NCBI GenBank assembly: GCA_019243635.1
Contig: JAFAUB010000034.1
Coordinates: 1-64,000, forward strand
DNA: 64,000 bases
Direction of reading: 5' to 3'
From: Pseudonocardiales bacterium
Lineage (GTDB): Bacteria > Actinomycetota > Actinomycetes > Mycobacteriales > Pseudonocardiaceae
Made by a program: the position numbers and the translations under genes. Positions 17,357-25,246 of the stretch are shown here, piece by piece. Below the pieces are notes generated by a model that saw only the letters and a program-made list of their open reading frames with translations, had not been told where the DNA came from and made no database searches. The number at the start of each line of letters is the position of its first letter. The stretch's first letter is position 1.

Positions 17357-17671
17357 GGTCGGCCCCCTCTTCTCTTCGGACAGGCACCGGGATCGTGTCC
17401 CGCCGCTCATCGGTCGGTGATCCACACGACAGCCACGAGACACGCGACGCACCGGAGCGGCGTGGTCATGGTCAGCCACCCACATCACGGGGCGGCTGTC
17501 GTGGACGCGGGGCAGAACCCGCCGGGCGCGGTCAGGGTCGCCGGCGATGTCTCTGTCCGCCGTGACTCACCTCTGCCGCTGTAGCGCCTCCTGGCCCGGG
17601 GTGAAGTGGAGACGAGACCGGGCTGGGCGGCCGGTGCCAGGCCCGAGCCGGCACCACGAGTGGGAACATAT

Positions 17672-17736
17672 CATCGTGATTCCACGATGTCGAGCCTCGT
17701 AGGGCTGTTCGTCACAACCAGGACCCAGGCTACGAT
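17672..17736 (+). promoter_or_regulatory. palindromic operator candidate and -10 of the XRE-DUF397 pair
   Basis: The 387-base divergent region 17357-17743 holds a perfect palindrome CATCGTG-N4-CACGATG at 17672-17689 and a -10-like TACGAT at 17731-17736. The latter would start transcription at or next to the GTG at 17744, giving a leaderless message. The palindrome is a good candidate for binding by the encoded XRE protein, controlling both directions. The rest of the region shows no gene. Confidence 0.5.
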
Positions 17737-17743
17737 CCTCGCC

Positions 17744-18583
17744 GTGGCGGGACCAACGGTCAGGCGTGTGCAGCTGGGCATCGCGCTGCGAGAGCTGCGG
17801 GAAGCGGCGAACATGTCGCGACCGGAGGCGGCAGCGGCCATCAAGACCTCGAAGTCGCGGTTCGCGGCGATAGAGGTCGGCCGCAACGTCGTCTCGTACT
17901 CCGAGCTCATCGTGCTGGTGCGCGACCACTACCACGGGTCCGCGGAGCAGCTCGCGACGCTGGAGGAGATCCGCGAGGAGGCCAGCCAGCGCGGCTGGTG
18001 GTCGACCTACGGCCTGCCGGACTGGCTGGCCGGCTACGTGGGTCTGGAGCACGACGCGAGCGAGGTGCGCACGTTCGACCTGGAGATCGTCCCGGGACTA
18101 CTCCAGACCGAGAGCTACATGCGTCGGGCGTATGCAACCGATGTCCGGCTGTCGGGCAAGGAGGTCGACAAGCGCATCCCCGCGAGGTTGCAGCGCCAGG
18201 CCCGGTTGACGGGAGCAAACCCGCTGCGGCTCAGTGCTGTTGTCTCCGAGGCCGCGCTGGTGCGCTGCGCGCGGGATGCGAGGGTGGCCGACGATCAGCT
18301 GGCGCACCTCCTCGAGGTGGCGCGGTGGCCGAACGTGGAGCTGCGGGTGCTGCCGTTCGATCTCGGGTTGCACGTCGGCATGGCCGGGCCGTTCAGTCTG
18401 CTGAGTTTCCCTGATGAGCTACTGCCCGACGCCGGATACCAGGAGTACGTCGTCGGCGGTCACCTCATCGACGATGCGGCAGTGGTCGCTGAACTGGCTA
18501 CGCTGTTCAGCGAGCTGCGCAGGCAGGCACTCGGTCCGCACGAGAGCCTGGCCATGATCACGCAGCTCGCCGAACATCGATGA
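17744..18583 (+). CDS. XRE-family regulator with DUF5753 domain
   Basis: 279 residues. Residues 10-60 are a helix-turn-helix (LRELREAANMSRPEAAAAIKTSKSRFAAIEVGR) and residues 95-270 are a DUF5753 domain (GWWSTYGLPDW, FDLEIVPGLLQTESYMR, LRVLPFDLGLHVGMAGPFSLL). This protein type is nearly always paired with a DUF397 protein in actinomycetes, as here, and such pairs influence development or antibiotic production in several species. The GTG at 17744 was chosen because it opens the domain and lies just after a -10 hexamer. Its stop overlaps an ATG (ATGA). Confidence 0.88.
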   Translation: MAGPTVRRVQLGIALRELREAANMSRPEAAAAIKTSKSRFAAIEVGRNVVSYSELIVLVRDHYHGSAEQLATLEEIREEASQRGWWSTYGLPDWLAGYVGLEHDASEVRTFDLEIVPGLLQTESYMRRAYATDVRLSGKEVDKRIPARLQRQARLTGANPLRLSAVVSEAALVRCARDARVADDQLAHLLEVARWPNVELRVLPFDLGLHVGMAGPFSLLSFPDELLPDAGYQEYVVGGHLIDDAAVVAELATLFSELRRQALGPHESLAMITQLAEHR

Positions 18584-18606
18584 ATGGGCTGCTAGGAGCG
18601 ACACCG

Positions 18607-18825
18607 ATGACACGTGACCGAACTCCCGCTCTGCGGCGGAGGTCTTCCGCCTTCCGGAAGTCTACATACACCAACACCATGGCCGCCTGCGTTGAGGTGG
18701 CCGACCTCGACGGCGGGTACCGCGCCGTCCGGGACAGCAAGGACCCGGCCGGCCCCGAGCTGATGTTCACCGAGGCCGGGTGGGCCGCGTTCACCGCCGG
18801 GGTGCGCTCCGGCGATTTCGACTGA
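18607..18825 (+). CDS. DUF397 domain protein, partner of the XRE regulator
   Basis: 72 residues carrying the DUF397 pattern FRKSTYTNTMAACVEVADL ... VRDSKDPAGPELMFTEAGWAAFTAGVRSGDFD. GGAG nine bases before the ATG at 18607 fixes the start, although an in-frame ATG overlapping the XRE stop at 18580 exists. Small DUF397 proteins are thought to act with, or antagonise, the DUF5753 regulator encoded just upstream. Confidence 0.88.
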   Translation: MTRDRTPALRRRSSAFRKSTYTNTMAACVEVADLDGGYRAVRDSKDPAGPELMFTEAGWAAFTAGVRSGDFD

Positions 18826-18839
18826 GCGGGCAAGACCCG

Positions 18840-18874
18840 GAATGGCCCCGCCCACTGCCCGGGCGGGGCCATTC
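18840..18874 (+). terminator. terminator hairpin after the DUF397 gene
   Basis: A 14-bp perfect stem GAATGGCCCCGCCC / GGGCGGGGCCATTC with a seven-base loop, 14 bases after the DUF397 stop. There is no U-tract, as is common for actinobacterial terminators. Confidence 0.7.
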
Positions 18875-18947
18875 TCCGCTGGGTGGACACTGGCGGTGTG
18901 GATCGTGACGGCACGGTGCCGCTGCTCGTGCGAGGGGTGGGCCGGCG

Positions 18948-19475
18948 ATGAGAGGGAAACGCGCAGCTCAGCGGCAGAAGCCACCCGTTGACGTGCATCC
19001 GGTCGGTCCAGGTCAGGAGTCGGTGTGGGACTACCCGCGCCCACCCCGGGCCGAGCGGGTGTCGCGCCGCGCTCGGGTCGTGCACGGCGGGGTACTCGTG
19101 CTCGACACCGATGACGTGGTCCGGGTGCTGGAGACGTCGCACCCGCCGACCTACTACCTGCCGCGCGCGGAGCTCCGGGTGCCGCTGCTGCCCGCGCCGC
19201 GGCTCACGATGTGCCAGTGGAAGGGCGAGGCGTGCTACGTCGACCTGGAGGTGCCCGGCGTCGCGCCGCTGCGGGAGGCCGGGTGGTGGTACCCGCAGCC
19301 CGGTCTGCGCTACCCGCAGCTCACCGATCGGGTCGCCGTCTACGCAGGCCGGTTCGATGAGGTGACCCTGGACGGCGGGCCGGTGACGCCGCAGCCGGGC
19401 GAGCTCTACGGCGGCTGGATCACCCCGGACGTCGTCGGCCCCTTCAAGGGTGGCCCGGGCAGCGAAGGCTGGTAG
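18948..19475 (+). CDS. DUF427 domain protein
   Basis: 175 residues matching DUF427: ESVWDYPRPPR, RVVHGGVLVLDTDDVVRVLETSHPPTYYLPRAEL, CQWKGEACYVDL and the closing GRFDEVTLDGGPVTPQPGELYGGWITPDVVGPFKGGPGSEGW. A compact beta-rich family of unknown biochemical role, common in actinobacteria. The start is the ATG at 18948 after CGAGGGG. It ends 17 bases from the convergent end of the ubiX-like gene. Confidence 0.82.
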   Translation: MRGKRAAQRQKPPVDVHPVGPGQESVWDYPRPPRAERVSRRARVVHGGVLVLDTDDVVRVLETSHPPTYYLPRAELRVPLLPAPRLTMCQWKGEACYVDLEVPGVAPLREAGWWYPQPGLRYPQLTDRVAVYAGRFDEVTLDGGPVTPQPGELYGGWITPDVVGPFKGGPGSEGW

Positions 19476-19491
19476 TGCACCGCTCGGTGCG

Positions 19492-20088
19492 TCAGTGCGG
19501 CATGCCGGTCGTGGTCCGCACGCCTCGAGGCTGCGGCCCGGACCATCGGGCCACTCCCGGGAGCTCCAGCCCGAACTGGTCGAGCACCCGCGCGGCGATG
19601 TGGGTGACGACCTCCTCGACGGTGGTGGGTCGGGTGTAGAACGCGGGTACCGGGGGGACGATCACCGCGCCCATCCGGGACAGGGCGAGCATGTTCTCCA
19701 GGTGGATCTCGGACAGGGGGAGCTCTCGGGGCACCAGCACCAACCGGCGTCGCTCCTTGAGCGTCACGTCGGCCGCGCGCGGTATCAGCCCCTCACCGTA
19801 TCCGGATCGCACCGCGGCGAGGGTCTTCATGCTGCATGGTGCGATGATCATTCCGTCGGTGCGGAAGGATCCGCTGGCTATCGGCGCGGCAAGGTGGCCG
19901 CAGCCGTGTACTCGGTCCGCCAGCCGGTAGATCTCGGCCGCGGTCAGGTCGGTCTCCATCTCCAGCGTCGCGCGTCCCCACCGGCTGAGTACCAGGTGAG
20001 TCTCGACCCCCAGGGTGCGCAGTCCGCAGAGGATTCGCACGCCGATCACCGAACCGGTCGCGCCGGTGATCCCCACCACGAGTCTCAT
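19492..20088 (-). CDS. UbiX-like flavin prenyltransferase
   Basis: 198 residues with VVGITGATGSVIGVRIL (FMN site), then LAAPIASGSFRTDGMIIAPCSMKTLAAVRSG and VLVPRELPLSEIHLENML. UbiX enzymes prenylate FMN to make the cofactor that UbiD decarboxylases need. The ATG at 20088 overlaps the UbiD stop as ATGA, so it is the last gene of the ten-gene operon and very probably serves the upstream UbiD. An extra C-terminal tail of about 15 residues (QPRGVRTTTGMPH) is not typical. A frame upstream of this start is only the shadow of the ubiD gene. Confidence 0.88.
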   Translation of the reverse strand: MRLVVGITGATGSVIGVRILCGLRTLGVETHLVLSRWGRATLEMETDLTAAEIYRLADRVHGCGHLAAPIASGSFRTDGMIIAPCSMKTLAAVRSGYGEGLIPRAADVTLKERRRLVLVPRELPLSEIHLENMLALSRMGAVIVPPVPAFYTRPTTVEEVVTHIAARVLDQFGLELPGVARWSGPQPRGVRTTTGMPH

Positions 20089-21524
20089 CGCGCTGATCCC
20101 GGAAAGCTTCGCCTCGTCGAGCGTCGAAGGCGGTACGGGATGGTGGCGTCGATGAACGATCGGGCTGTGGCGCCGTCGGCTCCCCGGGCCCGTCCCCACT
20201 CGGGCCGTTGCGAGGGATCCATCGGCAGCGGCCGGTAGCCCGGCAGGGTGATGCAGTCGGTGCCGAGGTTGCAGCGGGTGGTGATGGCCCAGCAGACATC
20301 CTCGGTGCAGGTGATGTCGACGTCGTCGTCGGTGAAGACGATCACCTTGACGAACCGGTGCCGGTCGAAGATGCGCCGGGCGATGGTGCCCAGCTGGCCG
20401 TTCGCCGCTTCGGAGTCCTTCCGCACGGCGATGACCAGCAGAAGCATTCCACCGCCGGCCGGGCAGTAGTGCAGATCTGTGATCATTCGCCAGTTGGAGT
20501 CGGACCCGGCCTGGTCGGACCCGGCCAGCGCCACCGAGAGCGCGCCGGCCAGGCCGAGGATCACCGACTGCTCCCGGCCGGGTCCGATCACCGCCTGGTA
20601 GGTCGGCGCGAGGCGGCTGGTCAGCGCGGTCACCGTCACCACCGGCAGCGCTGTCCTGGCTTCCCCGTCGTAGCCGAGGAACTCCGGTAGCGACACCGAC
20701 GGTGCTCCCTGGAGGGTCTCGTCGGCGACCGACTGGTCGAGGTATCCCTCGAGCACGATCTCCGACTCGGCGAGCACCGGGAGCGGCTGGCTGACCCCCG
20801 CCGCGGTGGTGATCGCGGCCCCGGCCAGCGCACCGGCCACGGCGAGCTTGCTGACCCCGGCCGGGAGCGCGGCGGTGCTCAGCGCGGAGGCCAGCATCGC
20901 CGCCGGCGGGGCGCCGATGCTGATGCCGACCGGGAGTCGGCCGCCGCGGCTCAGCGCGGCCTCGTGCAGCTCGCGCAGCCGCCTGCCCGGCACCATCCAG
21001 ATCGCCAGCCGGTCGTGGTCCAGCACGAGCATGCGATGCGTCGACAGGGTGAGCCCGTCGCGGTCCTGGTCCTGCGCGTGCACCAGGCCCATCGTCAGGT
21101 ACGGGCCCGCGTCGCGGGGTGTGGCGCGCAGCACGGGCAGCTCGCGCAGGTCGACCCGGCCGGTCTCGACTCGCTGCTGGCAGGCGGCGGCGTGCCCGGG
21201 TCGAGGGGGCCGCAGCTCGTCGAGTAGGCGGGTCACCGTGGTGACGTTCGTTGTGGCGGGAAGCCCGGGAAACCAGCCCCGCACCCGATGCGGGCAGCCG
21301 TAGAGGCCCAGCAGCACCGGGATGGGCGAGTCCGGCACCGAGTACCGCACGACCTTCTCCGGGCGGGACACGGAGGTGGCCGGTACTCCGGCGAACCTGG
21401 TCGCGAAGTCGCTCGCGACGCGATCTGTGGGCAGCGCGGCGTCGACGGTCACGTAGTCCTGCGGGGTATGGCGTCGTACCGACTCCAGCGCGTCTCGCAG
21501 GGTGAGGGCGGGTGAGCTGCTCAT
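20085..21524 (-). CDS. UbiD-family decarboxylase
   Basis: 479 residues of the prenyl-FMN-dependent UbiD family, which add or remove carboxyl groups on aromatic, heteroaromatic or alpha,beta-unsaturated acids. Recognisable stretches are GLYGCPHRVRGWFPG, YLTMGLVHAQD, LSRGGRLPVGISIGAPPA, SEIVLEGYLD and VIVFTDDDVDITCTEDVCWAITTRC. Known members decarboxylate pyrrole-2-carboxylate, furan acids and indole acids, which fits the pyrrole/indole-type enzymes of this operon. The ATG at 21524 overlaps the TrpC-like stop (ATGA). A 15-bp duplication (20500-20529) inserts a repeated GSDQA/GSDSN pentapeptide in a surface loop. Confidence 0.85.
   Translation of the reverse strand: MSSSPALTLRDALESVRRHTPQDYVTVDAALPTDRVASDFATRFAGVPATSVSRPEKVVRYSVPDSPIPVLLGLYGCPHRVRGWFPGLPATTNVTTVTRLLDELRPPRPGHAAACQQRVETGRVDLRELPVLRATPRDAGPYLTMGLVHAQDQDRDGLTLSTHRMLVLDHDRLAIWMVPGRRLRELHEAALSRGGRLPVGISIGAPPAAMLASALSTAALPAGVSKLAVAGALAGAAITTAAGVSQPLPVLAESEIVLEGYLDQSVADETLQGAPSVSLPEFLGYDGEARTALPVVTVTALTSRLAPTYQAVIGPGREQSVILGLAGALSVALAGSDQAGSDSNWRMITDLHYCPAGGGMLLLVIAVRKDSEAANGQLGTIARRIFDRHRFVKVIVFTDDDVDITCTEDVCWAITTRCNLGTDCITLPGYRPLPMDPSQRPEWGRARGADGATARSFIDATIPYRLRRSTRRSFPGSAR
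20500..20529. repeat. 15-bp tandem repeat, two units, in the ubiD-like gene
   Basis: TCGGACCCGGCCTGG followed by TCGGACCCGGCCAGC, in frame. It is the same unit length as the tandem repeats in the MFS, TrpF-like and HpnD genes. Confidence 0.75.
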
Positions 21525-22234
21525 GGGATCTCCGTGCCGGGGTGGGCGCCGCGGTGTCGGTCGAACTCGGCGAACCACGCGCGGGGGCTGCTCGCCCGCA
21601 GCAGGGCCGTGCCGACCAGCAGCCCGGCGTAGCCGGAGTCGACCAGGTGGGCGGCGACGTCGGGCCGGTGGATACCGCTGGCGCTCACCGGGCAGGGGGT
21701 ACCGCTGCCCGCCACCGCCGCGAGCAGCGCCACGCTGCGCTCCAGGTCACCGCGATCACGTTCTCTGCCGCGGATGTCCTTGTTGTTCACCGCGACTATG
21801 CAGTCCGGCCCGTGGGTCACCGCGTCGATCTCCTGCTCGTCGCGGACCTCGACGAACGGGGTCAGGCCCAGCCGCAGCGCATGCTCGGTCAGATGACCCA
21901 GCACCGCGGCGGGCAGCAGCGTCGCGGTGAGCAGCACGGCCGAGGCCCCCAGCTCCCGGGCCTGGCGCAGCTGGGACTCCCGGGTGAGGAAGTCCTTCTG
22001 GAGTAAGGGGGCGTCGGTCAGCGCCGCCACCTCGCGCAGCAGCCGGCTGCTCCCACCGAACCAGCGGCCGGTGACCACGGACATGCAGGGGGCGCCGGCG
22101 TCGTGGTAGGCGTCGACGACCTCGTGTACCGGGCGAGCGCCGAGGAGGTCGGCGCCGGTCCCGTCGGTGAGCTTCACCTCGGCGATCACCGGAACGGGTG
22201 CGGAGAGTAGCGCGTCGAGGAAGGTCGGGGTCAT
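21521..22234 (-). CDS. divergent indole-3-glycerol-phosphate synthase (TrpC-like)
   Basis: 237 residues of the TrpC barrel. It keeps VIAEVK (Glu and Lys), LLQKDF (catalytic Lys), PFVEVRDEQE (Glu), VAVNNKDIRG (Asn) and ASGI (Ser). Three things depart from normal TrpC: the SPSKG loop after the first Lys reads LTDGTG, the glutamate of ESGI is Ala, and only 18 residues precede the first strand, so the usual N-terminal lid helix is missing. The chemistry is probably retained but the substrate may not be carboxyphenylamino-deoxyribulose phosphate. The ATG at 22234 overlaps the TrpF-like stop. No trpA, trpB or trpE is in the window. Confidence 0.82.
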   Translation of the reverse strand: MTPTFLDALLSAPVPVIAEVKLTDGTGADLLGARPVHEVVDAYHDAGAPCMSVVTGRWFGGSSRLLREVAALTDAPLLQKDFLTRESQLRQARELGASAVLLTATLLPAAVLGHLTEHALRLGLTPFVEVRDEQEIDAVTHGPDCIVAVNNKDIRGRERDRGDLERSVALLAAVAGSGTPCPVSASGIHRPDVAAHLVDSGYAGLLVGTALLRASSPRAWFAEFDRHRGAHPGTEIP

Positions 22235-22965
22235 CGCTGCGCTCCCACTGTGGGCACTTCCACTGTGGGCGTTCCCACTGTGGGCGTTCCCACGGTGGGG
22301 GACGTCGGCCACGCCCGGCGGATATCCGCGATGCGCGCCGGGTCCAGACGCCGGTGGCGGTCCCGGGCGCCGGTGTCCACATCGATGCCGAGGAAACGGG
22401 GATGGCCGCTGACCTCACGCAGCTGCCCGGCCCGGTCCGCCGTGATCCCCCCGGCCAGCAGGAACGGCCTGCTGATGAGGTCGGCCAGGGCCAACGCCAC
22501 GGTGACGTCGAGGACCCGCGCGGTGCTGCCGAACCGACCGTGCTCGGTCACCGAGTCCAGCAGGAAGCAGTCCGCGCCGGCCCGCTCATACGCCCGGATC
22601 AGGGGCCGTTCCGGGCAGTCGTCCTCGCGCAGGTGCAGCACCTTGATCACGCGCAGGTCACCGTCGGTGGCTTTCAGGGTGTGCACGGTGCCCGGCGGCT
22701 GGTATCCGTGCAGCTGCACCCAGCTCATCCTGGCCGCCGAGAGCACCTGGCGAATGGCTGCCGCGCTGTTCTGCAAGGTGACCAGGACCGGCCACAACCC
22801 GGTGCTCGCCGCCGCGTGCGCCAGAGCGGCCAGCGCCCCGATGCCGAGCTCGGCATGCCCGCCCGGCACCCCGTGCCACAGCCCCACCAGGTCGACTCCG
22901 GCACCGGCCAGCAGGTCGATGTCCGCGGGCCGGGTGGCCCCGCAGATCTTCACCCAGGGCGTCAT
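22231..22965 (-). CDS. divergent phosphoribosylanthranilate isomerase (TrpF-like)
   Basis: 244 residues of the TrpF barrel, catalysing an Amadori rearrangement of an N-phosphoribosyl amine. The active-site cysteine (VKICGATR) and aspartate (FLLDS) are present, as are LAGGI and GIDVDTG, the phosphate loops. The normal glycine-phenylalanine loop with SPR is replaced by GLWHGVPGGHAELG. The C-terminus bears a repeated TVGTP tail (TSPTVGTPTVGTPTVEVP) written by a 15-bp repeat. It overlaps both neighbours by four bases, so it is translated as part of the operon. Confidence 0.82.
   Translation of the reverse strand: MTPWVKICGATRPADIDLLAGAGVDLVGLWHGVPGGHAELGIGALAALAHAAASTGLWPVLVTLQNSAAAIRQVLSAARMSWVQLHGYQPPGTVHTLKATDGDLRVIKVLHLREDDCPERPLIRAYERAGADCFLLDSVTEHGRFGSTARVLDVTVALALADLISRPFLLAGGITADRAGQLREVSGHPRFLGIDVDTGARDRHRRLDPARIADIRRAWPTSPTVGTPTVGTPTVEVPTVGAQR
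22245..22304. repeat. 15-bp tandem repeat with CCCACTGTGGG palindromes, four units
   Basis: Units start at 22245, 22260, 22275 and 22290 with the core CCACTGTGGGCGTTC. The block lies at the 3' end of the TrpF-like gene and encodes its TVGTP-type tail. Confidence 0.9.
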
Positions 22966-23654
22966 GGCCGGGCCGGGGTGGTGCGGGCGTCGGTGAGCAG
23001 CGATCCCTCGACCAGCTGGTCGGTGTCACCGAAGAGGCGGGGGTGTGCTGTTCGGAGGCCGTGGACGACGAGGTCGTAGGGGAGGTCGGCGAACTCACCG
23101 TGGGTGCGCAGGAACTCCATGTGCCTGCGGCCCAGGAGGTCGAAGGGGTGGTGCAGGCTGTCGGTGACCCCGTCGAACTCCAGCGGCGCGATGTCGTAGA
23201 GCTTGCACAGCCTCCTGGGGAACACCGGAGTCGCCTTGACCCAGCGGCCGTTCAGGTGGACCGAGGTGAGGCAGTGATACCGGAAGATATCGCCTCCCAC
23301 CAACGTCCGGAGGCGGTCGGACGCCAGGTGGTTGCGCACGTCGGTGAACACCAGCCTGCTGGGTACCGCGATGGCCCGCAGGGCCGCCGCGTAGAGCACG
23401 GACTTGTGGATGCACATGCCCGACCCGGCGCGCAGTACCCGGCTCGCCCGCAGTCCCGATCGGGAGAAATCGGCGCCGTACACCTCGTACCGCACGCGCT
23501 CGCGCACCGCGTAGTAGAGCGAGACCGCGCGCTCGGTGTCCGTGCCCGCCGCCGCGGGCGCCCAGCGCTCGACGAAGTCCTGGACCTCCTCGGAACGGTA
23601 GTCGAGGAAATGTGTGGGCGCGAGATCCGGGGTGAGATGATTTTCCGCGTTCAT
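22962..23654 (-). CDS. transglutaminase-like protein
   Basis: 230 residues of the bacterial transglutaminase-like fold: the catalytic cysteine in GSGMCIHKSVLYAAALR, the histidine in RYHCLTSVHLNGRWVKATPVF and an acidic partner in PLEFDG. Most relatives are hydrolases or of unknown role, but some members in antibiotic clusters form amide bonds using carrier-protein thioesters, as AdmF does for andrimid. In this operon, next to a carrier protein, acyl transfer from the carrier is a reasonable guess. The ATG at 23654 follows the dehydrogenase stop by 16 bases; the stop overlaps the TrpF-like start. Confidence 0.8.
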   Translation of the reverse strand: MNAENHLTPDLAPTHFLDYRSEEVQDFVERWAPAAAGTDTERAVSLYYAVRERVRYEVYGADFSRSGLRASRVLRAGSGMCIHKSVLYAAALRAIAVPSRLVFTDVRNHLASDRLRTLVGGDIFRYHCLTSVHLNGRWVKATPVFPRRLCKLYDIAPLEFDGVTDSLHHPFDLLGRRHMEFLRTHGEFADLPYDLVVHGLRTAHPRLFGDTDQLVEGSLLTDARTTPARP

Positions 23655-23670
23655 GGCTGCTCTTTCCGGC

Positions 23671-24810
23671 CTACAGGCCGAGCGTCGACGAGATCCGGTT
23701 GCGTTGGATCTCCGAGGTGCCGGAGTAGATCGTTCCGGCGACGGCGTTCCGCAGGTCTTTCTCAAGGCCGTACTCGGTCATGTAGCCGTTGCCCCCGAAG
23801 ATCTGCACGGCGGCGGCCGCGGACGTGAGGTTGTGCTCACTGGCCACCAGCTTGGCGATAGCGAGGTCGGTAGTCACGTTCCTGTTTTCGGTGACCGCTT
23901 CAGCGGTGTCGTACAGGCATTTCCGGGTGACCTCCACCCCGATCTTCATATCGGCGATCTTGTGCGAGACCGCCTGGAACGAACCGATGGGGGCACCGAA
24001 CTGCTTGCGGGTGCGGGCATAGTCTATGCACCGTTGGAGGCGATGTTCCATCTCGCCGAGTTTGATCACGAACGAGCACAGGATCTCCCATTTCATGACG
24101 TGGTCCAGGACGATGAAGCCACCGCCTGGCCGGCCGATGACGTGGTCGGCCGGAACGCGGCATTCGTGGAAGAACAGCTCGGTCAGCGGCGATGTCCGCA
24201 GTCCCATCTTGGCGATCGGGTCACCGATCTCGAATCCGGGGGTACCGCGCTCGACCAGGAAGGAGGTCAGCCCCAGCGGACCAGCGTCGGGATGGGTTCT
24301 GGCGTAGACCACGAACAGGTCGGCCACCGCGCCGTTGCTCACGAAGGTCTTGCTCCCGTCGAGCACGTAGTGATCGCCCTCCCGGCGGGCGCGGGTGCGC
24401 ATGGCCAGCGCGTCGGAGCCACCGTCCGGCTCGGTGATCGCGTGTGCCCCGATCGTGTCACCTGCGCAGATGCCCGGCAGGTAGCACGCCTTCAGATCCG
24501 CCGAGCCGAAGGTCTGGACAGGTATCCCGGTGCTGACCAGATGCGTGGAGACCGAGAAGCTCAGGCCGCCGTCACGACATCCATAACCGAGTCCCTCCAG
24601 GATGTACATGGTGGTGCGCAGGTCCTGACCGAGCCCGCCCCAGCGCTCCTCGAAGGGCAGCCGCAGAATCCCGCACTCCTGGATGAGCTTCCACTTGTCC
24701 CCGGGGAAGACGCCACCGGCGTCGTACTCGATGTGGTGTGCGCTGAGCGCTTCGCACCATTCGGCCAGACCGGCGCGCAGCGCACGCTGATCCGAGTTGA
24801 AACCGGTCAT
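23671..24810 (-). CDS. acyl-CoA dehydrogenase family flavoprotein (possible prolyl-carrier oxidase)
   Basis: About 379 residues with the FAD-binding acyl-CoA dehydrogenase pattern: GAHAITEPDGGSDALAMRT, FVSNGAVADLFVVYART, RKQFGAPIGSFQAVSHKIADM, QIFGGNGYMTEYGLEKDLRN and GTIYSGTSEIQRNRI. The residue before GTSEIQR is Ser rather than the catalytic Glu of short-chain enzymes; a Glu is instead present in VMKWEIL, as in isovaleryl-CoA and prolyl-carrier dehydrogenases. With the adenylation and carrier genes, oxidation of a carrier-bound prolyl group to pyrrole is the leading hypothesis. The start at 24810 has an AGGAG ribosome site; an ATG at 24834 overlapping the upstream stop is also possible. Confidence 0.8.
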   Translation of the reverse strand: MTGFNSDQRALRAGLAEWCEALSAHHIEYDAGGVFPGDKWKLIQECGILRLPFEERWGGLGQDLRTTMYILEGLGYGCRDGGLSFSVSTHLVSTGIPVQTFGSADLKACYLPGICAGDTIGAHAITEPDGGSDALAMRTRARREGDHYVLDGSKTFVSNGAVADLFVVYARTHPDAGPLGLTSFLVERGTPGFEIGDPIAKMGLRTSPLTELFFHECRVPADHVIGRPGGGFIVLDHVMKWEILCSFVIKLGEMEHRLQRCIDYARTRKQFGAPIGSFQAVSHKIADMKIGVEVTRKCLYDTAEAVTENRNVTTDLAIAKLVASEHNLTSAAAAVQIFGGNGYMTEYGLEKDLRNAVAGTIYSGTSEIQRNRISSTLGL

Positions 24811-24830
24811 CTTCGTGCTCCTGGTCGGCG

Positions 24831-25226
24831 TCATACGCCCGAAACGCGCGGCTGGTAGCTGGAGAACCCTGTCGAGTCGAGGCTGTGGTGCTCGTCGCCG
24901 TGCAGCGCGGGGGAGAACACGCACACGAGCCGCAGGTCGGTATCCGGTGCCGCGATGAGGAAATGCGGATCGTTCTTGTCGAGCGCGTACATCGTTCCCG
25001 GCTGTATCGGGTACGAGTTCCCGTCGAGATCGACCACCTCGCCGTTGCCTGCGATGCAGTAGCACGCCTCGAAATGATGACGATACTCTATTCGGGACCT
25101 GGTGCCCGCGCGGACGGTCGTGTCAGTCAGCGTGTATCCCATGTTGTCGGAGTGCAGCAGGAACCTGCGGCTCAGGCCGTTGCCCCACTCGACTGACGGC
25201 ACGGACTCGGTCGTGCGGATAATCAT
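24831..25226 (-). CDS. ectoine-synthase-like cupin (EctC family)
   Basis: 131 residues closely following EctC: SRRFLLHSDNMGYTLTDTTVRAGT, IEYRHHFEACYCIAGNGEVVDL, YPIQPGTMYALDKNDPHFL and LVCVFSPAL. The iron ligands by comparison with known EctC (Glu in HHFEAC, Tyr in TMYALD, His in DPHFL) are all kept, so it should be an active cyclising hydro-lyase. EctC normally closes N-acetyl-diaminobutyrate to ectoine with EctA and EctB, but neither gene is present. Inside this operon it may instead dehydrate and cyclise a pathway intermediate. Confidence 0.87.
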   Translation of the reverse strand: MIIRTTESVPSVEWGNGLSRRFLLHSDNMGYTLTDTTVRAGTRSRIEYRHHFEACYCIAGNGEVVDLDGNSYPIQPGTMYALDKNDPHFLIAAPDTDLRLVCVFSPALHGDEHHSLDSTGFSSYQPRVSGV

Positions 25227-25246
25227 CTTTGTCGTCCTTTCTTCGA

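Noticed and set aside
24831..25226. A conventional ectoine biosynthesis locus
   Set aside because: Only ectC-like sequence is present; ectA, ectB and ectD are absent and the neighbours belong to another pathway.
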